64,000 nucleotides of DNA, taken from contig NZ_FNGS01000003.1 of NCBI RefSeq assembly GCF_900103285.1, forward strand, positions 423,997-487,996, read 5' to 3'. Shown in pieces: positions 43,643 to 52,531 of this stretch (within the stretch, counting starts at the first letter, position 1; each line of letters starts with the position of its first letter). The notes beneath the pieces are model-generated. The model was not told the DNA's origin, did no database searches, and saw only the letters and a program-made list of their open reading frames with translations. The stretch comes from Siphonobacter aquaeclarae (lineage in GTDB: Bacteria; Bacteroidota; Bacteroidia; Cytophagales; Spirosomataceae). Position numbers and translations under genes: made by a program.

Positions 43643-43664
43643 AGAGGAACGGCAGTTGCCGGAG

Positions 43665-43672
43665 CGAAATTA
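43665..43672 (-). promoter_or_regulatory. Possible -7 box of glycerate kinase-uvrC
   Basis: Reads TAATTTCG on the minus strand, one base from TAnnTTTG, 23 bases from the start codon. Confidence 0.3.
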
Positions 43673-43792
43673 CTAAAATACGCTGTTTCGGTTGGGGTTG
43701 ACGCAGGCAGACGCCCGCCCGGGAATTTTTTCTCCCGTTTTCCGGATTCCAATGGTATCTTGCAGATTCTTAACGTTCCCCTTGCCGGTCTC

Positions 43793-46700
43793 ATGAAGTA
43801 TTGGATTCTGGGCTTTCTGCTGGTTTTTGCCGCTGCCTGCCAACATTCCGATCGCAGGCAGGCGTACGTAGCACCGGACGATCCCGTTTTCATTAAAATG
43901 TCGGTCAATCAGACCGGCCTGAACTTCCGGAACCAGCTTCCTTCTCTCGATAGCCTTTTCAGTAGTTTCCCGGCCGATTCCGGTACCCGGGAGCGTACGC
44001 TCCGCCTGGTTGAGCGCCTGCTCGGCGCCGGAGGAGTAGCAGCGGGAGATCTGAATAAGGACGGCCTTCCCGATTTGTACTTTACCTCGGCCAATGGCGT
44101 CAATAAACTCTTCCTCAACCGCGGCGGCTGGCGTTTCGAGGACGTTACCGATGCGGCCGGCCTTACCGGTAACCGGCAGTGGAGCGCAGGCGTTTCCTTC
44201 GCCGATGTCAACGCGGATGGCTGGCTGGATATCTATGTCTCACACTTTGGTCCGGATAGCCGGAACGAGCTTTTTCTCCATACCGGCCGCCTCAACGCAG
44301 ACGGTATTCCGCTTTTTACCGAACAGGCTTCAACGCTTGGTCTTTCGCACAACAACCTCCAGGCTGTTCAATCTGTTTTTTTTGACGCGGATCTGGATGG
44401 CGATCTCGACTGCGTCATAACCGACTATGCTACGTCGGATTCGCTCGGGGTAGTACCCGGCGACCGCCTTTATCTCAACGAGAAAGGAAAATTCCACGCT
44501 ACCCTGCTGAGTAAAGCCGGCAACGGCACAGGTATCGCGGTAACGGATATCGATCACGACGGCTGGCCCGACCTGCTGATTTCCCGGGACACGCCGGCCG
44601 GACTGACCGTTTACCGGAACGAAAAGAAAGGCGTCTTCAAAGAGACATCCTTGTTTTCCCATGTTTCGGAGCGAAGCCTGGGCGTTACCGCTGCCGACCT
44701 CGATAACGATGGGATCGACGAAATCTTCACCGCTTCCGTTTTACCGGAAGATGCGGTCCGCCGCCGGTCGCAATACCGTTTCGGGACCAGAAAGGCATCG
44801 GCTGTTGCCCACAATACCCTGCAGCAGTACAGAGACCAGGCCTGGACAGACAGGGCCTGGCACGCGGGTGTCGCTGCTACCGACCTCAGCCACGGAGCGT
44901 TGATGCCGGATTTGGACGGAGATGGCTGGAAAGACCTGATCGTTCCGAACGGGCAGGCGAGAGACGCGCGCGACCTCGATTTTCTGGAATTGCTGACGAC
45001 ATTCAAAGGAGAAGTTTCCCTGCAGAAACTGATGGAGCGGATGCCGTCAACTCCCCAGTCAGACTATGCGTTTCTCAACAAAAAGGGAATGCATTTTGAA
45101 AGCGCCGGCGTGCGGCTCGGGTTGGGAGAACCGGGCTTCTCCAATGGCGCCGCTTATGCGGATCTGGATAACGACGGGGATGCCGATCTCATCTTCAACG
45201 AAACCGGGAGAGAGTCTGGCCTGTACCGGAATGACTTTGACCTTGAAAATGATTTTCAATACCTGAAAATCAAACTCAAAGGCTCCGAAAAGAATGTCTA
45301 CGGGTATGGCGCTCAGATTGAGATTTACATAGGAAAAACACGCCAGAAATTGGCTCTCCAGCCGAATCAGGGATATCAGTCGAGCCAGGATCCGGTTTTG
45401 CTGGCCGGTCTCGGCAAATTCCGCAAAGTAGATTCCCTGGTAATTACCTGGCCGGATTTCCGACGACAGGTTATCCGGGAAGTTGCCGCCAATCAGGTAC
45501 TGGAGGCAGACTACCGCGATGCCAAACCCGGCTATGCGCCGCCGGGTCTTCCGGAGAACGCCCGGCTGGAGGAAGTCTCCGGAGAGGTTCTGGAAAAAGA
45601 ACTGATTTACCGCGGAGGTAGCGCGGAGGATTTACGTGACTATCCGTCTCTTCCGCATACCCTTTCCCAGCAGGGGCCGTGTATGGTTTCGGGAGATGTA
45701 AACGGTGACGGCCTGGACGACCTCTTCATCGGCGGCGCACATGGCGAGCCGGGGCGATTACTGCTCGCGAAAGGAAAGAAGTGGGTACTATCGAAGCAGG
45801 AGGTATTCCGAACGGGTACCGAAGATGCCGCTGCCGTGATGCTGGACATTGAAGGAGACCATGACCTGGATCTGCTTGTTGTCTCGGCAGGAGGCGCCGA
45901 CAGTACCCAGATTCGTCTGTACCTCAATGACGGCTCGGGCCGGTTTACGCTGTCTCCCGATCGGGTACCCGCGCTGGCAGTCAACGCCTCGTGCCTGGCG
46001 GTTGCGGATATCGACAAAGATGGAGATCCGGACGTTTTCATCGGGGCGCGGAGTGTACCCGGATCCTACGGCGTAACGCCCCGGAGCTACCTGCTGCGCA
46101 ACGACAGAGGCATTCTGAAAGACGATACGCCGGAAGTCATCAGCCGGATCGGGCTTGTCACGGATGCGGCATGGAGCGACCTCGATCGCGACGGACTGCC
46201 GGATCTGATTGTAGTCGGCGAATGGATGCCTGTATCGGTCTTTTACAACCGGAAAGGGAAGTTTACGTATTCACACAATCAGATTATCCCGGCTTCGGAA
46301 GGATGGTGGAAGACCATAGAGCCTGCCGACCTGGATGGCGACGGAGATATCGATTTCGTGCTGGGTAACTGGGGCACCAATACCGAATACCAGGCGACTG
46401 CCGCCCGCCCGCTGTACCTGCATATCAATGATCTGGATAAAAACGGCGTGATCGACGCGCTGATGAGTACCCCCGAAGCAGACGGAGAAAAGTACCCGCT
46501 GGCAAACCGCGACGAATGGAAGCGTATCCTGCCGGCGTGGCCATATCCGCTTCCCTCGTACAACAAGTTCGCAGAATTGCCTTTTTATCAGCTTATCACC
46601 AATGAACTGCGGAAAGGTACGCTGGAGAAAAAGGCGGTGGAACTCCGGTCTGTCATCCTTTGGAACGAGGGCAACGGAAACTTCCGGCTGGAAGCATTGC

Positions 46701-46981
46701 CTGCCGCCGCGCAGCTGAGCCCCGTATATGCCGTTCTGGTATATGACGTGGACGGTGATGGCTCCCGTGACATTCTCCTGGGAGGCAATTGCTATGGTTT
46801 GCCGGCTGGCCGGGGGCGGGCGGATGCCGGTCGTGGATTACTGCTGAAAGGAAAGCCGGGACGAAAATTCGAAGAAGCCGGGAGTCTTCTCTTACCCGGC
46901 CAGATCCGGAGCTTTTGCCGGATCCAATCGCTTCTTTTTATCGGAAGAAACAACGCCAGACTGTCCGTACGGCGGCTTTAA
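43793..46981 (+). CDS. VCBS/FG-GAP repeat lipoprotein with ASPIC/UnbV domain
   Basis: A 1062-residue surface-type lipoprotein (signal ending AAAC, Cys16). It contains about 14 DxDxDG-type calcium loops spread along the chain, such as DLNKDGLPDLYF, DVNADGWLDIYV, DIDHDGWPDLLI, DLDNDGDADLIF, DVNGDGLDDLFI, DIDKDGDPDVFI and DLDGDGDIDFVL. These belong to FG-GAP/VCBS repeats that fold as beta-propeller blades. Near the middle, GYGAQIEIYIGKTRQKL followed by LAGLGKFRKVDSLVITWPD is an ASPIC/UnbV segment. That ordering suggests two propellers separated by the UnbV domain. Likely binds a ligand or protein at the surface; function unknown. The start at 43793 is chosen for its lipoprotein signal. Confidence 0.88.
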   Translation: MKYWILGFLLVFAAACQHSDRRQAYVAPDDPVFIKMSVNQTGLNFRNQLPSLDSLFSSFPADSGTRERTLRLVERLLGAGGVAAGDLNKDGLPDLYFTSANGVNKLFLNRGGWRFEDVTDAAGLTGNRQWSAGVSFADVNADGWLDIYVSHFGPDSRNELFLHTGRLNADGIPLFTEQASTLGLSHNNLQAVQSVFFDADLDGDLDCVITDYATSDSLGVVPGDRLYLNEKGKFHATLLSKAGNGTGIAVTDIDHDGWPDLLISRDTPAGLTVYRNEKKGVFKETSLFSHVSERSLGVTAADLDNDGIDEIFTASVLPEDAVRRRSQYRFGTRKASAVAHNTLQQYRDQAWTDRAWHAGVAATDLSHGALMPDLDGDGWKDLIVPNGQARDARDLDFLELLTTFKGEVSLQKLMERMPSTPQSDYAFLNKKGMHFESAGVRLGLGEPGFSNGAAYADLDNDGDADLIFNETGRESGLYRNDFDLENDFQYLKIKLKGSEKNVYGYGAQIEIYIGKTRQKLALQPNQGYQSSQDPVLLAGLGKFRKVDSLVITWPDFRRQVIREVAANQVLEADYRDAKPGYAPPGLPENARLEEVSGEVLEKELIYRGGSAEDLRDYPSLPHTLSQQGPCMVSGDVNGDGLDDLFIGGAHGEPGRLLLAKGKKWVLSKQEVFRTGTEDAAAVMLDIEGDHDLDLLVVSAGGADSTQIRLYLNDGSGRFTLSPDRVPALAVNASCLAVADIDKDGDPDVFIGARSVPGSYGVTPRSYLLRNDRGILKDDTPEVISRIGLVTDAAWSDLDRDGLPDLIVVGEWMPVSVFYNRKGKFTYSHNQIIPASEGWWKTIEPADLDGDGDIDFVLGNWGTNTEYQATAARPLYLHINDLDKNGVIDALMSTPEADGEKYPLANRDEWKRILPAWPYPLPSYNKFAELPFYQLITNELRKGTLEKKAVELRSVILWNEGNGNFRLEALPAAAQLSPVYAVLVYDVDGDGSRDILLGGNCYGLPAGRGRADAGRGLLLKGKPGRKFEEAGSLLLPGQIRSFCRIQSLLFIGRNNARLSVRRL

Positions 46982-47066
46982 CCGACATTTGTCAACTCCT
47001 TCTGAATCCGCTTTTCTGGTGTTGGTCTCAAAAAAATAAGGGGGAGTCTCAATTAATTGTGTCTTT

Positions 47067-47162
47067 ATGTCAGAAAATGCACAAAAAATCCCAAAACTTT
47101 CTCCTAATTTTGAAATAGAAAATTTACTGGATAAAATTGAAGGATTTTTGAACAAAACCTAA
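47067..47162 (+). CDS. Possible 31-residue ORF
   Basis: A short frame encoding MSENAQKIPKLSPNFEIENL and ending EGFLNKT, with alternating charged and hydrophobic residues that could form an amphipathic helix. It lies alone in the region between the VCBS gene and PBP1A, where base composition drops to AT-rich. Its last 21 bases recur at 49872-49892 in a non-equivalent context. It may be a real small protein or just part of a structured repeat. I do not recognise it. Confidence 0.3.
   Translation: MSENAQKIPKLSPNFEIENLLDKIEGFLNKT
47079..47162. repeat. Structured repeat, copy 1
   Basis: Begins GCACAAAAAATCCC and ends GGATTTTTGAACAAAACCTAA. AAAAATCC and GGATTTTT can pair, with a long loop between. 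Copy 2 is at 49840-49892 with the same ends and a shorter middle. Confidence 0.5.
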
Positions 47163-47250
47163 GAACACGCTCCCGCCGGGCTTAACCAAATCTCTGACAT
47201 TATCTGGTTTTCTTTCCAGCAGAAACTTTCGGCAGAAGCAAATTGAAACA

Positions 47251-47282
47251 AAAAGGCGACCCGCAAGGTCGCCTTTTCTTTT
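47251..47282. terminator. Terminator after PBP1A, probably bidirectional
   Basis: AAAAGGCGAC (47251-47260) and GTCGCCTTTT (47268-47277) pair perfectly, flanked by an A-run and a T-run. Confidence 0.85.
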
Positions 47283-49566
47283 AGAGCAGCTCGCCGTCGG
47301 CGGGTCGCTTTTCATTGGGAATCACAATGGTGGAATCCCCGAAGGCTTTATCGCCGAAAGGATTGTCGCAGACTTTGTCGTTCGCCGGTTTCTTGAAAGG
47401 CACCTTTTTGAGGCCGATGGACTCGTCGGCATAAACCTTGTTCATAAACTTGGCCCACGCCGGCAGCGCCATCCGGGCGCCCTGCCCGAGCGCGCCGGAC
47501 CGGAAGTGTATCGCACGATCCTCAGCTCCGACCCAGACGCCCGTTACCAGGCCCTGCGTTACGCCCATAAACCAGCCATCGGAGTAGTTGGAGGTAGTAC
47601 CGGTTTTCCCGCCGATCTGGTTGTTCTGCCCGCAAGGCTCGCGGTTGAGGCGGACAGAAGTACCACCCGGCTCCTGCGTGGCGCCCTGCAGCATGTATAC
47701 CATACGCCAGGCCGTTTCCGGGCTCAGGGCATCGTGTGTAGTCGCTTCGAACTTCCGGAGGAGGTTTCCGTAACGGTCTTCGATGCGGAGAACCGTCTGC
47801 GGTTCGTTCCAGGCTACGCCGCCGTTGGCAAACGTGCAATAGGAATTGACCATCTCGAGCAGGTTGACTTCGGCGGTGCCGAGACAGATCGTCACGTCTT
47901 TCGGAAGCTTCGTTTTGACCCCGATCCGGTTCGCATATTCGATGATGGTTTCGGGTCCGAATTTCTTCATCAGCTGCACGGAAATCGTGTTGACAGATTT
48001 GGCAATGGCTTGTCTCAGCGTCATCGTACGCCCCGATCCGCCGCCTTCAAAGTTCTGCGGGCACCAGGTGCCGATACAGGTCGATACGTCCTGAACCATG
48101 TCGCAGGGGGTGTATCCCTTGTCGATCGCCGTCGCGTACACAAAAGGCTTGAAGGCGGACCCCGGTTGCCGCTGCGCCTGCTGCACGTGGTCGAACTTGA
48201 AATGCTTGAAGTTAATACCGCCAACCCACGCCTTGATATTGCCGTTGTTCGGGTCTTCGGCCACCATACCGATCTGCAGGAAGCGGGCGTAGTACCGGAT
48301 CGAATCCAGCGGTGTCATGACCGTATCGCGCTCGCCGCGGTACGAGAATACCCGCATCTTGGTCGGGCGGTTGAGTACTTCACGGATTTTTTCCTTGTCG
48401 TCTCCGTAGCTGAGCTTGAGGGTACGGTACCGTTCCGTTCGGGGGACGATGTAGTTTTCGATAAAGCCCTTGATCTCTTTGCCGTTTTTGTCGGCCCAGG
48501 GGTTACGGCCTTTCCAGTGCGCGTCGAAGAGGCGTTGCTGCTCCCGGATATGATCCCAGCAGGCGTCTTCGGCGTAGCGCTGCATACGCGAATCGATCGT
48601 GACGTAGATTTTCAGGCCGCTGGTATAGAGGTCGAGGGGGTCGTCGCTCGAACGCTGCTTGTTCAGTTCGTCGATTTCCCGGAGAAGTTTATCCCGCAGC
48701 ACGGCGATGAAGTACGGCGCCTGGTTGCTGTTATGATTGAGGGATTTCAGGCGAAGGGCAATGGCTTCGTTCTTGTAAGAATCAAATCGCGGGGCATCGA
48801 GAAAGCCATAGCGTACCATTTGCTGAAGCACGATATTCCGGCGCTCTTTCGACGCTTCCGGGTGCATACGGGGATTGAAGCGGTCGGGGTTCTGACACAT
48901 GCCGACCAGCACGGCGGCTTCCTCCACATCCAGTTGCGAAGGCTCTTTGCTGAAGTAGTGAAGGGAGGCGGTGCGGATACCGTAGGCGTTGTCGCTGAAT
49001 TCGACGGTATTGAGGTACATCTGCATGATCTCCTGCTTCGTGTACCGGCGCTCGAGCTGGATAGCTGTGATCCACTCTTTGGTTTTGATGATGAGGAGTT
49101 TAACAAGAGGTACGTCCCCCAGAATCCCTTTGTACCGCTCGCTGCGCGCCTCAAACAGGTTCTTGACCAACTGCTGGGTGAGGGTACTGCCGCCGCCGGC
49201 TTTTCCCATGCCGACGATAGACCGGCCGATGCCGCGCGGGTCGATACCGGAGTGTTTGATAAACCGGACGTCTTCCGTCGCGATCAAGGCGTTGATGACA
49301 TTCGGGGAGATATCCTGTAGCTCAACCGGGCTTCTGTTTTCCAGAAAGTAGCTGCCCAATACCACGCCGTCGGACGAGATTACCTCCGAAGCCAGTTCGT
49401 TCCGGGGGTTATCAAGCTGTTTCAGACTCGGCATTCCGCCGAACAGATTGAACAGGTTGAAGTAGACAGCGAGGATATATAGGATAAAAGACCCGACAGC
49501 AAACAGGGTAAACCGCCACAACCGGCGGATCAACTGCCTGAACGGGCCCGGAAGAAACTTAAACAT
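47281..49566 (-). CDS. Penicillin-binding protein 1A
   Basis: A 761-residue class A penicillin-binding protein that polymerises and cross-links peptidoglycan. A short cytoplasmic start and one membrane helix (about 16-40) precede the GT51 glycosyltransferase domain, with the catalytic Glu in LIATEDVRFIKHSGIDPRG, then AGGGSTLTQQLVKNLFEARS and RRYTKQEIMQMYLNTVEFSD. The transpeptidase domain has the active-site Ser in PGSAFKPFVYA, the second motif SVN, and GGKTGTTSNYSDGWFMG as the KTG motif. It is transcribed alone and ends at a strong terminator. Confidence 0.95.
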   Translation of the reverse strand: MFKFLPGPFRQLIRRLWRFTLFAVGSFILYILAVYFNLFNLFGGMPSLKQLDNPRNELASEVISSDGVVLGSYFLENRSPVELQDISPNVINALIATEDVRFIKHSGIDPRGIGRSIVGMGKAGGGSTLTQQLVKNLFEARSERYKGILGDVPLVKLLIIKTKEWITAIQLERRYTKQEIMQMYLNTVEFSDNAYGIRTASLHYFSKEPSQLDVEEAAVLVGMCQNPDRFNPRMHPEASKERRNIVLQQMVRYGFLDAPRFDSYKNEAIALRLKSLNHNSNQAPYFIAVLRDKLLREIDELNKQRSSDDPLDLYTSGLKIYVTIDSRMQRYAEDACWDHIREQQRLFDAHWKGRNPWADKNGKEIKGFIENYIVPRTERYRTLKLSYGDDKEKIREVLNRPTKMRVFSYRGERDTVMTPLDSIRYYARFLQIGMVAEDPNNGNIKAWVGGINFKHFKFDHVQQAQRQPGSAFKPFVYATAIDKGYTPCDMVQDVSTCIGTWCPQNFEGGGSGRTMTLRQAIAKSVNTISVQLMKKFGPETIIEYANRIGVKTKLPKDVTICLGTAEVNLLEMVNSYCTFANGGVAWNEPQTVLRIEDRYGNLLRKFEATTHDALSPETAWRMVYMLQGATQEPGGTSVRLNREPCGQNNQIGGKTGTTSNYSDGWFMGVTQGLVTGVWVGAEDRAIHFRSGALGQGARMALPAWAKFMNKVYADESIGLKKVPFKKPANDKVCDNPFGDKAFGDSTIVIPNEKRPADGELL

Positions 49567-49707
49567 AGCACGTATTCAAGAGGTGTCTTACAAAAAGCAA
49601 AGGTGCAAAGGATCAGGCACACGACCAAAGTCATTGCCTCAACGCCGGGGAGAATGCCGGCATTGTGCCGGAGGGGAAACACTTGGGGGAAGAAGATAGG
49701 ATATAGG

Positions 49708-49821
49708 TTTTATGCAATAGGCTGTAAGCTTTAAGCCAAAGACCGGCTCCGATTATCCCATCAGCGTAAATACTGGTCAGTGCGAGCTAATGCTTAAAGC
49801 CTATAGCTTAACGCTTACTGC
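49708..49821. repeat. Inverted pair of ATAGGCTTTA-type words
   Basis: TTTATGCAATAGGCTGTAAG (49708-49727) with CTTTAAGCC following is imperfectly inverted as GCTTAAAGCCTATAGCTTAA (49792-49811). The same words flank the hairpin between crtZ and ffh, so this is a dispersed intergenic repeat. Confidence 0.55.
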
Positions 49822-49839
49822 TTCCGACCGATCCGCCTG

Positions 49840-49892
49840 GCACAAAAAAAATCCCGTTTCCAGGAGAAAGGGGATTTTTGAACAAAACCTAA
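49840..49892. repeat. Structured repeat, copy 2
   Basis: Begins GCACAAAAAAAATCCC and ends GGATTTTTGAACAAAACCTAA, identical over 21 bases to the end of copy 1. AAAAATCCC-G-TTTCC pairs with GGAGAAAGGGGATTTTT, giving a terminator-like stem. There is no gene upstream on the plus strand for it to terminate. Confidence 0.55.
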
Positions 49893-49936
49893 TACAATTA
49901 CTTCTGACTATAAGAGTACAATTTTCATCGTTTATA

Positions 49937-49979
49937 CTCTTCCATTCGCCAAAAAATGTAAAAAATGCGAGTGGAAGAG
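49937..49979 (+). other. Hairpin with A-rich loop upstream of the plug-domain gene
   Basis: CTCTTCCATTCGC (49937-49949) pairs with GCGAGTGGAAGAG (49967-49979) with one G-T pair and a 17-base A-rich loop. There is no T-run after it, so it may be a leader or regulatory structure rather than a terminator. Confidence 0.45.
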
Positions 49980-50068
49980 CTGTTTATGCGGAAAAAATGT
50001 CATTTTGCCTGGTAAGCCGAGCGCTTCAACCCCCGTTGAGAGAAACACCTTCCTAGAAACCCCCTGTC

Positions 50069-52531
50069 ATGTCCGCGATCCGTCTGTTGTCCGTACGAAT
50101 CCGTATCCTCCTTCCGTGTCTGTTTCTGACGGCCTTCGTTTTGCTCAACGAAGATCCCGTGTCGTCTAGTATCGCGAAACTGAATAAATACATCCGGGCG
50201 CTGCCTCCCGAGAAAGTATACATCCATTTTGATAAATCGTACTATTCTGCCGGAGAAACAATCTGGTTCAAAACGTATCTGTTCGACGGCTCGACGCACG
50301 ATACCGATACCCTCAGCCAGGTTGTTTACGTTGATTTTATTTCGAACGGAAAAATCCTCGCCCAGAAACAACTGAGGCCGGACGAAGGTACTGCTACCGG
50401 TGACTGGTTCCTGGCCGATACCCTGAAAGAAGGAATCTACCAGATTCGTGCGTATACCAACTGGATGCGGAATTTCGATGAAGATTTCTTTTTCTCGAAA
50501 GATATCCGCGTCTATCATCCCGACACGAAAGAGCGTCAGCCAACCCGTATTTCGGAACAGCTGGATTTAACGCTTTTTCCGGAAGGTGGAGAGCTGGTTG
50601 ATGAAGTAGAATGCCGCGTTGGCGTCAAAGCCGCCGATCAGTTTGGCCGGGGCGTAGACGTTGAGGGGTTTGTCCTCGAAAACGAGAAAGATACCGTGAC
50701 CGCATTCAAGTCAGAACACCTGGGATTGGGACGGTTTCAGTTTGTCCCTCACAACGGTCGTAGTTATACCGTCGTCGTCAGTAGTAAAAATTCACCGATG
50801 AAACGGGTACCCATGCCGGCGTCAAAGCCCAAAGGACAGGTACTGATTGTCGACAATATTTCGAACAAGGATAATATCCGTGTTTTTGTCTTCAATACAG
50901 CGACAGAAGAATCCGGTAAGGAGCTTTCGCTGGTGGCTCAGATGCGGGGGCAGGTTGTTTTTGCGGGAAAGGGATCGGCAGCGAAGAAGAGTTTCGTCGC
51001 CAATATTCCCCGGACGCGCATGCCGGCCGATGGAATCCTGCAGATAACGCTCTTTTCACCGGCAGGGGAGCCGGTCGCCGAACGCCTGATTTTCGCCCGA
51101 AACGCGGGAAGTCAGTTGAAAGTAGCCGTAAAACCATCGGCGGCCACCTATGCACCCCGGGAGAAAGTAACGCTTGACCTGGAAGTGAAAGACGCGGCGG
51201 GCAAGCCCGTCATCGGGGATTTTTCCCTTGCTGTCACGGACGGAGGCCAGGTAATGGCCGAACCCGGTACCGAGACACTCGTTTCCAGCCTCCTGATGAG
51301 TTCAGACCTGAAAGGGTACATCGAGCAACCAGGGTATTACTTCGACCCGGAAAATACCAATGCATTTCTGCACCTCGATTTTCTGCTGATGACGCAGGGC
51401 TGGAGACGTTTCACCTGGCAAAAAGTACTCCGGGAAGAAATTCCGGAGCCGCAGTTTCTTTTTGAGCGGGGACTGACGCTGTCCGGAACGGTTACCCGCC
51501 CGAATGGCCGTCCCCTGGAAAAGAAAGAAGTAAACCTCACGCTGATGGCCAACGAAATCGGTGGGCAGCCGGTGATCGACGCGACACAGGCGGAGGCAAA
51601 CGGACGGTTTGGCTTTTATAACCTGATCCTCCGCGATTCCGTCCGCGTGATGGTACAGGCCGTAGCCGGCAAGGGAGACAAAAACCTGAAAGTAACGCTT
51701 GATCCCGGCCCGCGCCCCGCCGTCCGCGTGACGCGTATACCGTTTAACCCGGTAGAGTTTAACGCCGAAGAATTTACCCGGTTCATGGACCGGTCGGCCG
51801 ACTGGCTCGCTATCCAGCGAAAAATGCAGCTCGACAAAGCCAAAACGCTGAAGGAAATCACAGTTAAAGCGAAGAAACAGGAAGAATCCGATAGCCGGAA
51901 AATCTACGGCCGGGCAGATGCGACGGTTAAGTTCGATCAAATGATGACTTCCGGTGCGATGAGTATCTTTCAGGTATTGCAGGGCCGGGTAGCCGGCGTG
52001 TACATCACAGGCAGCGGGATGGACTATACGGTGCAGATCCGCGGAGCGGTGAATTTCAACGGTGTTGTTGAACCGCTTTTTGTGTTGGACGGAATGCCGG
52101 TGGACAAAGCACTGGTCGCTACGCTACCCGTCGCCGATGTCGATTATGTAGATATATTGAAAGGAGCCTCCGCGGCGATTTATGGCTCGCGCGGCGCCGG
52201 AGGGGTGATTTCCATTCTCACCAAACGCGGCGGAAACAGCTACGACTGGTCGAAAGAAGTCATTCCGGGTCAGGTAATTGCCTATCGTTCCGGATATATA
52301 AAAGTAAAGGAGTTTTATGCGCCTGATTATGGCTCTCAGGCACCGGAAAATGGCCGCCCCGACTTCCGCTCAACCGTATACTGGAACCCGTCGGTACGCA
52401 CGGACCAAAACGGCAAGGCGACGGTAACCTTCTGGAATACGGATAATCGTGCGATGATGCGCGTGCAGGTAGAGGGTACTTCCGGGGATGGCCGGGTGGG
52501 TGCGGCCGGAGCTACCTACGTCGTCCGTTAG
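50069..52531 (+). CDS. Exported MG2-like protein with TonB plug domain, no barrel
   Basis: An 820-residue exported protein. The N-terminal hydrophobic segment (IRILLPCLFLTAFVLL) is a signal peptide or anchor. The next part (EKVYIHFDKSYYSAGETIWF, then KEGIYQIRAYTNWMRN) resembles an MG2 domain of alpha-2-macroglobulin-type proteins. Further beta domains follow, with a carboxypeptidase-like one near residue 470 (LSGTVTRPNGRPLEKKEVNL). A TonB plug domain lies at about 630-735 (MSIFQVLQGRVAGVYITGSG, PLFVLDGMPVDKALV, GASAAIYGSRGAGGVISIL). Unlike a receptor, the chain ends about 85 residues later, too short for a barrel. Function unknown. Confidence 0.75.
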   Translation: MSAIRLLSVRIRILLPCLFLTAFVLLNEDPVSSSIAKLNKYIRALPPEKVYIHFDKSYYSAGETIWFKTYLFDGSTHDTDTLSQVVYVDFISNGKILAQKQLRPDEGTATGDWFLADTLKEGIYQIRAYTNWMRNFDEDFFFSKDIRVYHPDTKERQPTRISEQLDLTLFPEGGELVDEVECRVGVKAADQFGRGVDVEGFVLENEKDTVTAFKSEHLGLGRFQFVPHNGRSYTVVVSSKNSPMKRVPMPASKPKGQVLIVDNISNKDNIRVFVFNTATEESGKELSLVAQMRGQVVFAGKGSAAKKSFVANIPRTRMPADGILQITLFSPAGEPVAERLIFARNAGSQLKVAVKPSAATYAPREKVTLDLEVKDAAGKPVIGDFSLAVTDGGQVMAEPGTETLVSSLLMSSDLKGYIEQPGYYFDPENTNAFLHLDFLLMTQGWRRFTWQKVLREEIPEPQFLFERGLTLSGTVTRPNGRPLEKKEVNLTLMANEIGGQPVIDATQAEANGRFGFYNLILRDSVRVMVQAVAGKGDKNLKVTLDPGPRPAVRVTRIPFNPVEFNAEEFTRFMDRSADWLAIQRKMQLDKAKTLKEITVKAKKQEESDSRKIYGRADATVKFDQMMTSGAMSIFQVLQGRVAGVYITGSGMDYTVQIRGAVNFNGVVEPLFVLDGMPVDKALVATLPVADVDYVDILKGASAAIYGSRGAGGVISILTKRGGNSYDWSKEVIPGQVIAYRSGYIKVKEFYAPDYGSQAPENGRPDFRSTVYWNPSVRTDQNGKATVTFWNTDNRAMMRVQVEGTSGDGRVGAAGATYVVR

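Larger units (their letters stand above)
49567..50068. other. 502-base divergent intergenic region with several repeats
   Basis: No convincing gene. It contains an inverted pair of 'ATAGGCTTTA'-type words, copy 2 of the structured repeat and an A-rich-loop hairpin, listed separately. A CAAAGGTG at 49597-49604 (minus strand CACCTTTG) could be the -7 box of PBP1A. Confidence 0.5.

Noticed and set aside
47506-49320. A 604-codon open frame on the plus strand opposite PBP1A
   Set aside because: It lies fully antisense to a clear PBP1A gene with all motifs, and its translation resembles no protein family.
49790-50056. An 88-codon frame upstream of the plug-domain gene
   Set aside because: It crosses two repeat structures, has an implausible composition and no start context.
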